Source: Agrostemma githago
Taxonomy: Eukaryota; Streptophyta; Magnoliopsida; Caryophyllales; Caryophyllaceae
DNA: 64,000 bases
Assembly (NCBI GenBank): GCA_958450325.1
Contig: OY288251.1
Coordinates: forward strand, 15,256,976-15,320,975
Reading direction: 5' to 3'
The notes beneath the pieces are model-generated. The model had not been told where the DNA came from. It saw nothing but the letters and a program-made list of their open reading frames with translations, and did no database searches. The position numbers and the translations under genes were made by a program. Shown here piece after piece: positions 24,020 to 33,585 of this stretch. Positions within the stretch are counted from its first letter, which is position 1; the number at the start of each line of letters is the position of its first letter.

Positions 24020-24808
24020 TGTTTTGGTAAAAATTTACCGGGTCTACGATTTCGGTAGCGGGTCAAAGCGATCGTCCTATAATTATGGGTTGACGAAATT
24101 GAGACGGATCTAATAAACAAAGAACAACGAAAGAGATGAACAACACACAAAGTTTTGGTGACGCGAAAACCCGATGTGGGAAAAACCGCGGAGGGAGTCG
24201 GAATCCCACCAAGATTCTAGTATGAATGGAGAAGAATGAAGAAAAGAATACAAATATAAGTAATTTGACTATAATTTTGGCTATGGCTGATTGTAGGTAT
24301 GTATGTTCGAGATGGGTCTTCTCCGATGCCCCTCCTTTCTTCCTCTCTTTCCTTTATAAATTGCCTCCCTTCCTCTGGCGTCTTTATTGCCCCTTAATGT
24401 GGAGCAATTATTGCCTTTCATTGCCCATTGACTGTTATGGTTGTTACAGTCAACCCCCCATTCTCCTTCTCCTCCTAATATGTAAAAGGGTTTCCTGATT
24501 TGTAGTTGTTGCCCTCTCTCTTATTGTGTGGGATAGGTTCCTTACTTTGTCTGCTGGGCCAGTTTTGTTGTGCGGCCCACTTTTTGGTTTACTCTTGTGA
24601 TTGGCTCGGCTCGTCGTTATGTATTACTCCGGGTCTGTTTGACTTGACGATCTTTGACTGTTTTTGACTTCCATTCTTTAGTCTTCGATTTTAACTTTTA
24701 TCCAAGGACCTTTGCTCTTTTGTCGTTGACCTTTGACTTCTGACTTTTTGACTGTCCATTCGTATTTTGCCACGTGGTACTCATGAGGCGCAAATTTTGG
24801 CACGAACA
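24020..24808 (-). repeat. 3' LTR of B
   Basis: In element direction it begins TGTTCGTGCC at 24808, just after the polypurine tract AAATTTGGGGGCATT (24809-24823). A TTTATAAAGG box reads on the minus strand at about 24353-24362. It is 4 bp shorter than the 5' LTR, mainly through a 3-bp TTC difference in a CT-rich tract. Confidence 0.93.
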
Positions 24809-25165
24809 AATGCCCCCAAATTTCCGACTAAACTCATTTTAGGCGGGAATTTCCGTTCTTCTGCAGATAACTTCTAGTGTCGATCAACCGACTGCCTTTG
24901 AAAAAACTAATGCCCCTATCTACCCAATTAATGCTTTATTCCCATCCTTCCATCATTACTTGTCTTTTCAACTCACCCTTCCCAATTACTCTTTACCCCT
25001 TCTTACTCCAATTACTCTCTCCTTATCTTCCAAAATTCAAAAAGACACCCCTCATTCCTTTCGCTCCCTGTTGCTGTGGTGACAAGTTTCGTACTCTTCG
25101 TCCCGATTTTCTGGTGATTCTTCTCTTCGTAGTGACTTCCTTCCTTTATTGCTTGTATCATTTCC

Positions 25166-26335
25166 ATGGCTCCCAAGTTTGATCGTCCGAAATCCCCAAC
25201 CCTTATTTCGTCGTCGTTGCCTCCTTCATCCTCCATAATGTTATTTCCTTCTACGCTTACCCTTAATCCTCCCCACTCGTGTAACTCTTGATATACTGAG
25301 AGAGATCTTCCAACCATCAGAGGGATTTTTGGCTTCCGTGAGAGTGTAACCATTCACGTTCCCCTTCATGATCAGAAGGCGGATTTTTTCCGTCCTGGAT
25401 GGACTTGCCTCTATGCTTATCCCTTTCATTTAAGCCTTAGGTTTCCTTTCCCCACACTGATTGGCGACTTTTTGTCCTTTCACCGTCTTGCTCCCTGCCA
25501 ACTGATGCCTCATGCATGGCGTCTTTTGCTGTGCTTCTGTGCTTTAAACCAACGATACCAAATAGGCATCAGTTTAGGTGATGTTTCTTCCACCTACCGG
25601 GCTAGATCTGTTGGGAATGGCCTGGTGACCCTCCGTCTGCAGGAGGGTAGGGAGCCTTGTATTTCCTTCCCTGCTAACCCTCCGGACGACAAATGGTATT
25701 GGCACTTTATCTTTGTGAAGATTGATAGTATCTCCCCATGTACTGCCAGTTATCTTTTTTCTTCCTGGAAGCCCGCTGAAGGTATGAGTATCTTCCTTAT
25801 CCTTGGATTTCCAATGCGTGCTCATCTTTCTTACTGATGTCGTGGTGCAGACTTGGAGGAGCCTTACTTTGATTCGGAAGATTTGGATTCTTTGGCTCGC
25901 CTTTACGGTTTGGAACCTGAGTTTCGATCCTTCCACCACCTATTGAGCCCCCTCGGAGATAACCCTTCTTCATTCTTCTCTTCAAGGGGAGATTCTCCTG
26001 ATACCATGTCTTCAGGTTTAATTTATTTTCATGTTTGGCAAGGATACTTCATTTTTTCCGTGATTTGAGGTTTGTCTTTTGTCTTTCTCTTAGGAAATCC
26101 TAAGCCTCGCACGACCTTGAACCGACTAACCGCTTCTAGGAGGAAGAAAATGGTCGCCAGTTCCTTGTCTAAGGGGAAATCCAGCTCCACTCCCTCTGCT
26201 TCTCCTGGAGCCAAAAGAAAGCGCGCCTCATCTCCATCTCCTGGAGACACCTTTGCTAGGAAATCCCCGGTAGCTGGCACCTCTGCTCCTGTTTTTGACT
26301 CTGCCCCTCTGTCAGCAGACAACGCGGCTCCCGAG
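25166..26335 (+). pseudogene. Antisense 'putative gypsy-type transposon' gene of B (PF04195-like), truncated
   Basis: On the strand opposite to gag, an ATG at 25166 opens a frame with FRPGWTCLYAYPFHLSLRFPFPT, then FHRLAPCQLMPHAWRLLLCF, the hallmark region of the plant family named putative gypsy type transposon. Exon 1 ends near 25782 before GTATGAG. Exon 2 runs from about 25850 (after GTGCAG) to about 26014, and exon 3 from about 26095 (after TCTTAG), with a basic Lys/Arg/Ser/Pro stretch, to about 26335. A stop lies at 25291. The 3' part is missing at the deletion scar. In Tat elements such as Retand and Grande, antisense genes occupy this position; their function is unknown. Confidence 0.82.
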
Positions 26336-26432
26336 GTAATACTTGATTTGCTGCATTTATCATGCTGGAGTTTCTGGACACGAGGTGGTCCAGGTTCCCC
26401 TGATCATACTGGAACTTAACCTCTCTCCTGAG

Positions 26433-27626
26433 CTAGACACACTCATCGGTAAGGTGTCCGATGTCGTCATGGAATTTGCACCTCTTGCTGGCATCCCTTC
26501 GGTCGTTGGTGTACTCCTGTCTCCTGGGCCACCTGAATCTGTGCCCTAACTCCCTCATAGCCTTGAGCACCCCATCAAGGTTGGTAGAGAACCCATACTC
26601 ACTTACTTTGGGTGGCAATCCTGTATTGTCCTTCTAGTCTTTCTCCTCAGAAACCTTGATTACATTCCTGGAGTAGGGCTTTGATCTCTCACCCCTTTTT
26701 TGCGTTGGCGCCTTTCTGGTGACATGCTCAGAGCCATATGTAGCCCTTCTGGGGCCTGAATCTTCTTCCAGTCTGATGGCTGCCATTGCCTTGGTCTGCA
26801 CATCCTCAAACATGACACACGGGTACTTTGTGAGATCCTTGTACATATCTGAGTCCTGGTGGAGCCCTTGGTGGAAGACTTCTATGGCGGTGGGTACATC
26901 ATATCTGGGGATGGTTACTTTCTCCTTGTTGAATCTGTTGAGAAAGTCGCGTGTGGATTCTTCGAACTTCTGCACCACCCGATACAAATCGCCGGTCTGC
27001 TTCTCTGGTTTTTTGCTGCTGGCGAACTGCTGGTTGAAGGCATTGACCAGGTCAGCGAAGGAGGTGATGCTTCGGTTAGGCAGACCGACGAACCAATGGA
27101 GGGCTGCTCCTGACAGAGTAGAGCCAAACCCTTTGCACATACAGGCTTCCTTCAGTGGCCCCGTAGCGGTCACCACCATCGTCTTCTGCTTGTACTGGTT
27201 GATGTGGTCTGGGGGGTCTGCACTGCCATCATAAAGTGTCATGGCTGGTGGCACGAAGCCCTTGGGTAAAACAACACAGGCTAGATCGTCGATGAAGGGT
27301 GAATCTGCGTAGCTGTCCCTAGCTGCTCTTTCCAGGGGGCGTGGCATTCCCGAAATCTTGTTGATCAGGTCCCTCAATTCCTTCAGTTCCTGGTATTGCT
27401 GATCTGCTGTGCTGACTGCTCCTGCAAGAGGGTTAGAAACAGGAGGAGAAAAGCTGAAAGGAGTACTCCCTGCATGAGGTCCTCCAGGGTCTTGACTGCT
27501 AGGAGGAGGAGGCAAAGGTATTGCTGCTGTCGTGGATCCGGGTTGCCATTCTGACGCCTGCTGGAGTGGGGTTCTGGGTGTTGTCCACACTCCTCCAAAG
27601 GACTGGTTGTTGGATAAGGTGGTCAT
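26433..27626 (-). CDS. gag of B, capsid and zinc-knuckle part
   Basis: A 330-codon frame starts at 27626 and contains the retrotransposon gag domain: YDGSADPPDHINQYKQKTM, LSGAALHWFVGLPNRSITSF, FNQQFASSKKPEKQTGDLY and ESTRDFLNRFNKEKV. It ends at a stop at 26632. In-frame continuation gives LGHRFRWPRRQ and a knuckle-like CKFHDDIGHLTDEC (about 26475-26433), so the stop probably truncates the native protein. The gag packages element RNA. With no pol downstream, B could at most supply particles. Confidence 0.85.
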
Positions 27627-27637
27627 CCCTAGTGGAG

Positions 27638-28402
27638 TTACAAATTGCCATCCTGGCGCCTGGTGGACAGGGGTGCCTGCAAAAGATAGTGAGTTAGTTC
27701 CTCGACTTTCGATGTTGGAGAGGAGGTTACCTGCGGTAGGAGATCCGCGGGTGTGGAGCCGTAGGTCAGGTAACCCAACTCTTGGGGTTCAACGACTGGG
27801 CCTGGTGGAGCCAATCCCAACTCTAGTCTGGTGACCAACTCTGAGGGGACTTCTCCGGTGGTCTTCCTGCTGGTTATTGACTCCCTGCGGGTGCTGGGAT
27901 CTCCCCTAGGCATCGAGGACAGCATCTCTGGGGACGGCTGGACCGATGCAACTGGAGTCTTGTCTGCTGCCGAGATCCGAGCCTTGATATCTTGGTTGTC
28001 CTTCTTCAGGGTTTCTACTGCCTGGCGCAGAGCATTGATTCCCTGGAGCATACTCTGCATCAGGTTTGGTGACCCCGCTCCACTGGAAGCTTCTCCTACG
28101 AATCCTCCTGGAGTCAAGGTTCTGGTTGGTACGCTTTCCTTCCTGGCCTTGGAGGAGCTGGTGACCCCAGAGGTTTTAGGCGTCGGAGGGGGCCTAGACG
28201 CCGACAACGTGGGTTTCACCGTTTGCATAGTAGGAATTGCCAGGGTAAGGGACGTGAAAACTAGCTCCGCTGCTCTTGGGGATGATCCTCCTCCAATGGG
28301 CAAGGTGGACGCTCCTTGACTGCTGGAAGAACTTTGGACGGATCCGGTCATGACGACACGAGATTGCTTCACGGTAGGATTTGGCTTATAGGAAATGATC
28401 AC
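27638..28402 (-). CDS. N-terminal gag ORF of B
   Basis: A 254-codon frame starts at 28402 just after the primer site. It is Ser/Pro/Thr-rich with a likely coiled-coil segment (MLQGINALRQAVETLKKDNQ, near codons 120-140). It ends at 27638 in a different frame from the capsid ORF at 27626, so the two are probably one gag separated by a frameshift, or two overlapping products. No Pfam-type domain is recognised in this part. Confidence 0.65.
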   Translation of the reverse strand: MIISYKPNPTVKQSRVVMTGSVQSSSSSQGASTLPIGGGSSPRAAELVFTSLTLAIPTMQTVKPTLSASRPPPTPKTSGVTSSSKARKESVPTRTLTPGGFVGEASSGAGSPNLMQSMLQGINALRQAVETLKKDNQDIKARISAADKTPVASVQPSPEMLSSMPRGDPSTRRESITSRKTTGEVPSELVTRLELGLAPPGPVVEPQELGYLTYGSTPADLLPQVTSSPTSKVEELTHYLLQAPLSTRRQDGNL

Positions 28403-28405
28403 TTA

Positions 28406-28423
28406 GCCCCACGGTGGGCGCCA
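28406..28423 (-). promoter_or_regulatory. Primer binding site of B
   Basis: In element direction the LTR ends at 28427 and three bases later the sequence reads TGGCGCCCACCGTGGGGC. TGGCGCC is the start of the site used by many Athila and Tat elements, attributed to tRNA-Asp. Confidence 0.82.
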
Positions 28424-28426
28424 AAT

Positions 28427-29219
28427 TGTTTTGGTAAAAATTTACCAGGTCTACGATTTTGGTAGCGGGTCAAAGCGATCGTCCTATAATTATGGGTTGC
28501 CGAAATCGAGACGGATCTAATAAACAAAGAACAACGAAAGAGATGAACAACACACAAAGTTTTGGTGACGCGGAAACCTGATGTGGGAAAAACCGCGGGG
28601 GGAGTCGAAATCCCACCAAGATTCTACTATGAATGGAGAAGAATGAAGAAAAGAATACAAATATAAGTAATTTGGCTATAATTTTGGCTATGGCTGATTG
28701 TAGGTATGTATGTTCGAGATGGGTCTCCTCCGATGCCCCTCCTTTCTTCCTCTCTTTCCTTTATATATTGCCTCCCTTCCTCTGGCGTCTTTATTGCCCC
28801 TTAATGTGGAGCAATTATTGCCTTTCATTGCCCATTGACTGTTATGGCTGTTACAGTCAACCCCCCATTCTTCTCCTTCTCCTCCTAATATGTAGAAGGG
28901 TTTCCTGATTTGTAGTTGTTGCCCTCTCTCTTCTTGTGTGGGCTAGGTTCCTTACTTTGTCTGCTAGGCCAGTTTTGTTGTGCGGCCCACTGTTTGGTTT
29001 ACTCTTGTGATTGGCTCGGCCCGTCGTTGTGTATTACTCCGGGTCTGTTTGACTTGACGATCTTTGACTGTTTTTTACTTCCGTTCTTTAGTCTTCGATT
29101 TTGACTTTTATCCAAGGATCTTTGCTCTTTTGTCGTTGACCTTTGACTTCTGACTTTTTGGCTGTCCATTCGTATTTTGCCACGTGGTACTCCGGAGGCG
29201 CAAATTTTTGGCACGAACA
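28427..29219 (-). repeat. 5' LTR of B
   Basis: It is 793 bp long. A TATATAAAGG box reads on the minus strand at about 28759-28768. It starts TGTTCGTGCC at 29219 and ends ACCAAAACA at 28427. It is bounded on the right by the GTCAC duplication. Confidence 0.93.
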
Positions 29220-30119
29220 GTCACCATCCATGCCTCCCCCATGAAAGCCTTCGTAGAAAAAGCCATTACCTCGCAGGTTACGAAAGATGCCGATACCGAG
29301 TTTAGGGGGTTCCATGTAGTAAACCAATTAGAACAAGACTTAGCCCCATTCGACTTCGATCAGTACTAAAACCTAACCATTAACTTCAAGATGAAGCAAC
29401 AAGAGCATTTCCCAGGATAATCACTAGGAAAGAACCCCTGCACCGCAAGCGAACTCCAAAATCCCATCGGACAAACCCACACAATAGGTTTTGGGTACCC
29501 CGCAATAGAAAACAAAATAGCGCATGGCTATCATGAGCACACGCGTAAAACTGAAGGCATCCAAATTCCGCCATATGATCTCACCCTAAATGGATGCTTC
29601 GTAAAAGAAGGAGACAACAAACCTTATATGGGATCTTCCGAAACAACCTACATCAAAGGTGTACGACACCCCGGAATAGAAATATTCCAAGACTGTTACT
29701 TCATCCCGGGAACCACACCAAACTCTCCAAAACCCAAACCCACACCTTGTATGGATGGCCTAGCCAACAATCTGTTATTCGAGGAAGAACACTTTGTCCC
29801 CATAAAGCCCACTGAGCTAGTCAATATGGTCATGACCGACAAGCAATTTGACCCCGTCTCCCTTATTGTCGACACCGACAAAAACCAAGAAGGTAGGGGG
29901 TGAAGGAAATCCGTTATGTGGGTCAACGAGAATGGTAGGAGGTTCAGGTTGACTACAGGAGAAGGGAAGATGTTCGAGGAGTCTGAGTCCGAATCTGAGA
30001 CAGAGTCCGAGTCTGAGTCCGAATTTGAGTCTGAAATGGGCCAAGAGTCTAGTATTGTTTGTCTCCCATCTACATCCGTGTCTGTTCAGGATGAACCGGG
30101 GCCTGTCCCAAAAATCCTA
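29220..30119 (+). pseudogene. C polyprotein downstream of protease, with Ser-Glu repeat
   Basis: The frame from 24019 resumes here (TIHASPMKAFVEKAI) and stops at 29369. Further pieces up to 29903 contain LGKNPC, GFGYPAIENKI, KGVRHPGIEIFQ and LVNMVMTDKQFDP, which resemble the linker between protease and RT in plant Tat polyproteins. From 29916 the frame has GRRFRLTTGEGKMF and then a run of Ser-Glu pairs (about 29974-30040). It ends without a stop at the junction with D near 30120. Confidence 0.7.
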
Positions 30120-31955
30120 ATAATGTTATCTCTGTCCAACGAACAAGGTGTTTTCCAAGGAAACCAACACTCTCAAGGGTTTCAAAACAACAACCAAGGT
30201 TACCAAAATCACAATCAAGGTAATCTCCAAGGCCTAAATCAAGGCAATTCTCAAGGGTTCCAAGGGAACTTCCAAAATCAACAAGGGGTTCAAAATACTC
30301 AACAAGACAACAAGCAAAGGAGTCGATCTACAATTCATGACTATGATATTCCCTTAGCCATCACCAATACTCCACATAACCAACAATCTCCGCCTCGGGA
30401 TTTTGACATGCAAAAGACGATGTTGGATATGCAAAGGAGTAATCAAGAGATGCAAAGAAGCCATTTGGAGATGAAAAGAACCCAACAAGAATTGTATGCT
30501 CAATTTCAAAAGGAAAACAAGGCACTTACTACTCATGAGAAGATGCTCGAAACCCAACAAGCTCAAGTTGCTTCGGGTAGTTCTTCAAGGCAAAAGGGTC
30601 AACTACCTCCTCAAGGTGTACCAATGAAATTTGAACATGTGAATGCTATCATCTTGAAGAGCGGTGCATCCTATGATTCTCCCTTGTTTCCTAATGAAGA
30701 TGAAGCTATGAAAGAAGTGCAATCTATGAACCAAGACAATGAAAATTGGGGAAATCTCATGGAGGAACAAATCTTGTGGGAAGTTGGAAAACCTATTGAA
30801 GACAAGCTTCCCCCACCCCAAGACGAAGACAAATCAAAGAAGAAAGTGTCAAATGAAAAATCCAAACCTAATGATCTTGACAAGATATATATCAAGTTGC
30901 CATTCCCATCGAGGCAATTCAAGACAAAGGCGGATGTTCAATTTCACAAGTTCGTCGATATTGTGAAGAAATTAGATGTGAGCATCCCTTTCACCGAGCT
31001 AATTACCCAAGTCCCGGCCTATGGAAAATTCATGAGGGAAGTTTTGGCTAGGAAACGATCCTTGGACAAGGAAGAGACAATAGCATTTACAAGAGAGGTG
31101 AGTGAACTTATTCAAGGCTCCACCTTACCTAAGCTCAAGGATCCGGGTAGTTTCTCAATCCCATGCACCATAAGGAATTTGAAGATCGATAGGACGTTGT
31201 GTGATTTAGGGGCGAGCGTAAGCATTCTCCCTTATTCTATTTGTGAGCGACTTGGAATGAAAGAGCTCAGGTGTACCTCAATTACACTCCAAATGGCCAA
31301 TCGTTCACTTAATCGACCATTAGGAATGTTAGAGGATGTGCCATTAAGGATTGGGAAATTCTTCAATCCGGTTGACTTCCTTGTACTTGATATGCCGGAG
31401 GATGCAACCACCCCCATTATCCTAGGGCGCCCATTTCTACACCCCGTCGGTGCGATGATCGATGTCAAGAAGGGTAGGATGACTTTTGAGTTAGGCGACG
31501 AGAAGCTTGTGTTTGACCTCCAAGGCAACACCTCGCCTACAAATGAAGAGTCATGTAATATGATCCATGCCTTGAAAGACATCGAGCTCTGGAATGAGTC
31601 GCGTGAAAAGCTTGATGAGGTAAACAATTTGGTTACCTCGGGTGAAAATTTGAAGAACTTTGGTAAGCGTGATGATGAAGAGCTAGAGAGTAGTTCGGAG
31701 ATGAGTGAACTCACTTGCTTGAGTTCCAAAACTCCTCTTCTTGACCATGTGCTAGATGATGATGCCTTGGAGCTTCGGGTGGATGAATGCCCATGTAATG
31801 TGAATGAAGATAAGTGGTTTGGAAAGAGGAAAGTTGAGCCTCCCTTGAGGCCCCATGAAGATGAATGGAAGTTTGGGTATATCCCAAAGGATCGCAAGTA
31901 CATGTTCAAGCTGTTGAACATAGTAGATCGGGATGCCCTGGGAACGTCTAGGTAA
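29916..31955 (+). CDS. Chimeric ORF: C polyprotein piece fused to D gag-protease
   Basis: One open frame of 679 codons crosses the C/D junction. The first 68 codons or so belong to C (Ser-Glu repeat). From about 30120 the protein is Athila-like: an Asn/Gln/Gly-rich segment (QGYQNHNQGN), a Met-rich coiled coil (MQRSNQEMQRSHLEMKRTQQ, about 30430-30480), QLPPQGVP, the gag-to-protease linker, and an aspartic protease with intact DLGASVSILPYS (about 31205-31240) and IILGRPFLH (about 31417-31443). It stops at 31953-31955 with no RT after it. Whether the fusion is expressed is unknown. Confidence 0.8.
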   Translation: MWVNENGRRFRLTTGEGKMFEESESESETESESESEFESEMGQESSIVCLPSTSVSVQDEPGPVPKILIMLSLSNEQGVFQGNQHSQGFQNNNQGYQNHNQGNLQGLNQGNSQGFQGNFQNQQGVQNTQQDNKQRSRSTIHDYDIPLAITNTPHNQQSPPRDFDMQKTMLDMQRSNQEMQRSHLEMKRTQQELYAQFQKENKALTTHEKMLETQQAQVASGSSSRQKGQLPPQGVPMKFEHVNAIILKSGASYDSPLFPNEDEAMKEVQSMNQDNENWGNLMEEQILWEVGKPIEDKLPPPQDEDKSKKKVSNEKSKPNDLDKIYIKLPFPSRQFKTKADVQFHKFVDIVKKLDVSIPFTELITQVPAYGKFMREVLARKRSLDKEETIAFTREVSELIQGSTLPKLKDPGSFSIPCTIRNLKIDRTLCDLGASVSILPYSICERLGMKELRCTSITLQMANRSLNRPLGMLEDVPLRIGKFFNPVDFLVLDMPEDATTPIILGRPFLHPVGAMIDVKKGRMTFELGDEKLVFDLQGNTSPTNEESCNMIHALKDIELWNESREKLDEVNNLVTSGENLKNFGKRDDEELESSSEMSELTCLSSKTPLLDHVLDDDALELRVDECPCNVNEDKWFGKRKVEPPLRPHEDEWKFGYIPKDRKYMFKLLNIVDRDALGTSR

Positions 31956-32517
31956 GGTTGAGAAGAACCTTGGAGTGTAGGTTGGTATTCCACGAGCTTT
32001 ATTGAAGACTTCTTGAGAGCTTTCGACTTGTTGCTCCGTGCCCTTGAAGGCTATGTAGTTGTGTACCATTTTGTTGAAGATGATTGAAGATCCACCATCA
32101 TAGGTTTGACGGAGTTCCTCAAGAACCGTCGTGTTGTATATATCTCTTCCCTCTTCTTTGAGTTTTGTAGTTGTATTTGTGTGATTTGTTGGTTTGTTTC
32201 TAGCTTTGATTTGTTGTGTAGAGCTCTTGTCATTTGAATTCTTCTTGAGTGATGTGAGGGAGGGATCTTTGATGGATGTTTTTGAGCTTGTGTGATAGGT
32301 GTGAAGTGAAGATGAAGAACTAGAATGGGATATGGATGATAGAAGCTTTAAGGCTTGGTGGAGGAAGTCGGTTTTTGAGCTTTTGACAAGCTTTTGGGGA
32401 TGGGATTCTAGATCCCGAAGTATTAGTTGCCTTGTGGGTGAAGCTATCAAGGGGAATGAAGAACCAGAGAGGCCATCTCGCCCGGGATGAGCATGATCCC
32501 GACCGGGACGAGTTGTG

Positions 32518-32813
32518 CTGCAAAAGACGGCTTCTGACTAGCCATCCCGATCGGGATCAAACTGGTCACGACCGGGAAGGGCTCTTCCCGACAGGGATAA
32601 ACCTAGTCACGACCGGAAGGGCTAAAGCACTCTCCTTCGCTTTCCTTTCTTTTGTTAAGCCCCACCTGCAAAAGATGGCTTCTGACTAGCCATCCCGATC
32701 GGGATCAAACTGGTCACGACCGGGAAGGGCTCTTCCCGACCGGGATCAACCTAGTCATGACCGGGAAGGGCTAAAGCACTCTCCTTCGCTTTCCTATCTT
32801 CTGTTAAGCCCCA
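32518..32813. repeat. Tandem duplication of 148 bp
   Basis: Both copies begin CTGCAAAAGA and end in AAGCCCCACC. They differ at a few positions, including GACAGGGAT in copy 1 and GACCGGGAT in copy 2. Each contains three or four CCGGTCGG-family motifs. Confidence 0.9.
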
Positions 32814-33201
32814 CCCAACCACTTTACACCCCCTCCCAACCTCCCTACTCACCCTTGCCACTATCATTTCACCCTTCCACCTCAATTATATACCTTCATC
32901 TCATCTCCTCGTCACTATTACACCGAGTTTCCCTTTAAATCCTGACCTCATGTAACCAATGCAAGCCCAATACTTCAACCATCTGACTACAGTTAAGAGG
33001 AAGAGGAATAACGAGGATGAAGACAAGCAACGTGCCGATAACGAACATTGAGACGATGGATATTATTGAGTTGCTAACCGTTTGGTAGGCGACTCTCCTT
33101 TCTTTTCCGTCTTTTATTGCTAGTCTCTCTTTGTATGTTCCCCTTCCCTTTATCCTTTTGGTGTCATGGTGGACCTCGGGGCCTTTGTGGTTATTGCTCC
33201 C

Positions 33202-33448
33202 GATTCTCGATGACGTGATTACATCGAGAATCATTTGAAAAATTCAATTTGACAAGTCTTTTCACTTTTTCCTTATTTTTATTCCTTTTTTGGTCGAATT
33301 TAGTCAGAATCGGGCGGAGTCAGGGCTAGGTGACATGATTACACCTAGCCCTCCCCTCCCATTTCCTTTTATTTTCTTCTTTTTTATTTCTTCCCCCATC
33401 CATATATTTTCTCGTCTCGGCCCTTGGTGACTTGATTACACCCCGGCC
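33202..33448 (+). other. Three hairpins sharing a 9-nt loop of form ACNTGATTA
   Basis: Hairpin 1 has arms 33202-33212 (GATTCTCGATG) and 33222-33232, a perfect 11-bp stem with loop ACGTGATTA. Hairpin 2 has arms 33322-33332 (AGGGCTAGGTG) and 33342-33352, also perfect over 11 bp, with loop ACATGATTA. Hairpin 3 has arms near 33419-33429 and 33439-33448 (two 4-bp helices around an internal loop), with loop ACTTGATTA. The stems are unrelated in sequence while loop length and sequence are kept, which argues for selection on RNA structure. Function is unknown. Confidence 0.75.
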
Positions 33449-33541
33449 GGACACATTCTACCCTTTCTTCACTTTCATTTTTGACTTTTAGCTTTATTTT
33501 CCCTTTTTCTCTTCTCTTTAGTGTCTCCACACACTACCGAT

Positions 33542-33585
33542 CGAGCATGAGGACATTGCTCGGTTTAAGTATGGGGGAGCGATAT
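33542..33585 (+). other. GAGGACA-loop hairpin and internal polypurine tract of D
   Basis: Arms CGAGCA (33542-33547) and TGCTCG (33557-33562) enclose TGAGGACAT. This is followed by TTTAAGTATGGGGGAGC. The same loop with a different stem precedes a polypurine tract in element E (11049-11088, minus). Confidence 0.68.

Larger units (their letters stand above)
24020..29219 (-). mobile_element. Element B: non-autonomous Tat-like LTR retrotransposon
   Basis: B is complete: LTRs at 24020-24808 and 28427-29219, termini TGTTCGTGCC and ACCAAAACA read in its own direction, and a GTCAC target duplication at 24015-24019 and 29220-29224. The interior holds a gag in the sense direction and a gypsy-type antisense gene, with no protease, RT, RNase H or integrase. 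The gag end and the antisense gene meet near 26340-26430, which looks like the scar of an internal deletion. By eye the LTRs differ at about 27 of 789 positions plus two small indels. Confidence 0.94.
31956..33541 (+). other. Non-coding 3' region of D with motif repeats and hairpins
   Basis: No protein is recognised. The segment carries a 148-bp tandem duplication (32518-32665 and 32666-32813) rich in CCCGATCGGGATC and GACCGGGAAGGGC motifs. It also holds three hairpins with a common loop (33202-33448). Minus-strand ORFs here look like frame shadows. Confidence 0.6.

Noticed and set aside
31232..32450. Long minus-strand ORFs over D
   Set aside because: They overlap D's clear gag-pro frame or its 3' UTR, are Ser-rich shadows, and show no family match.
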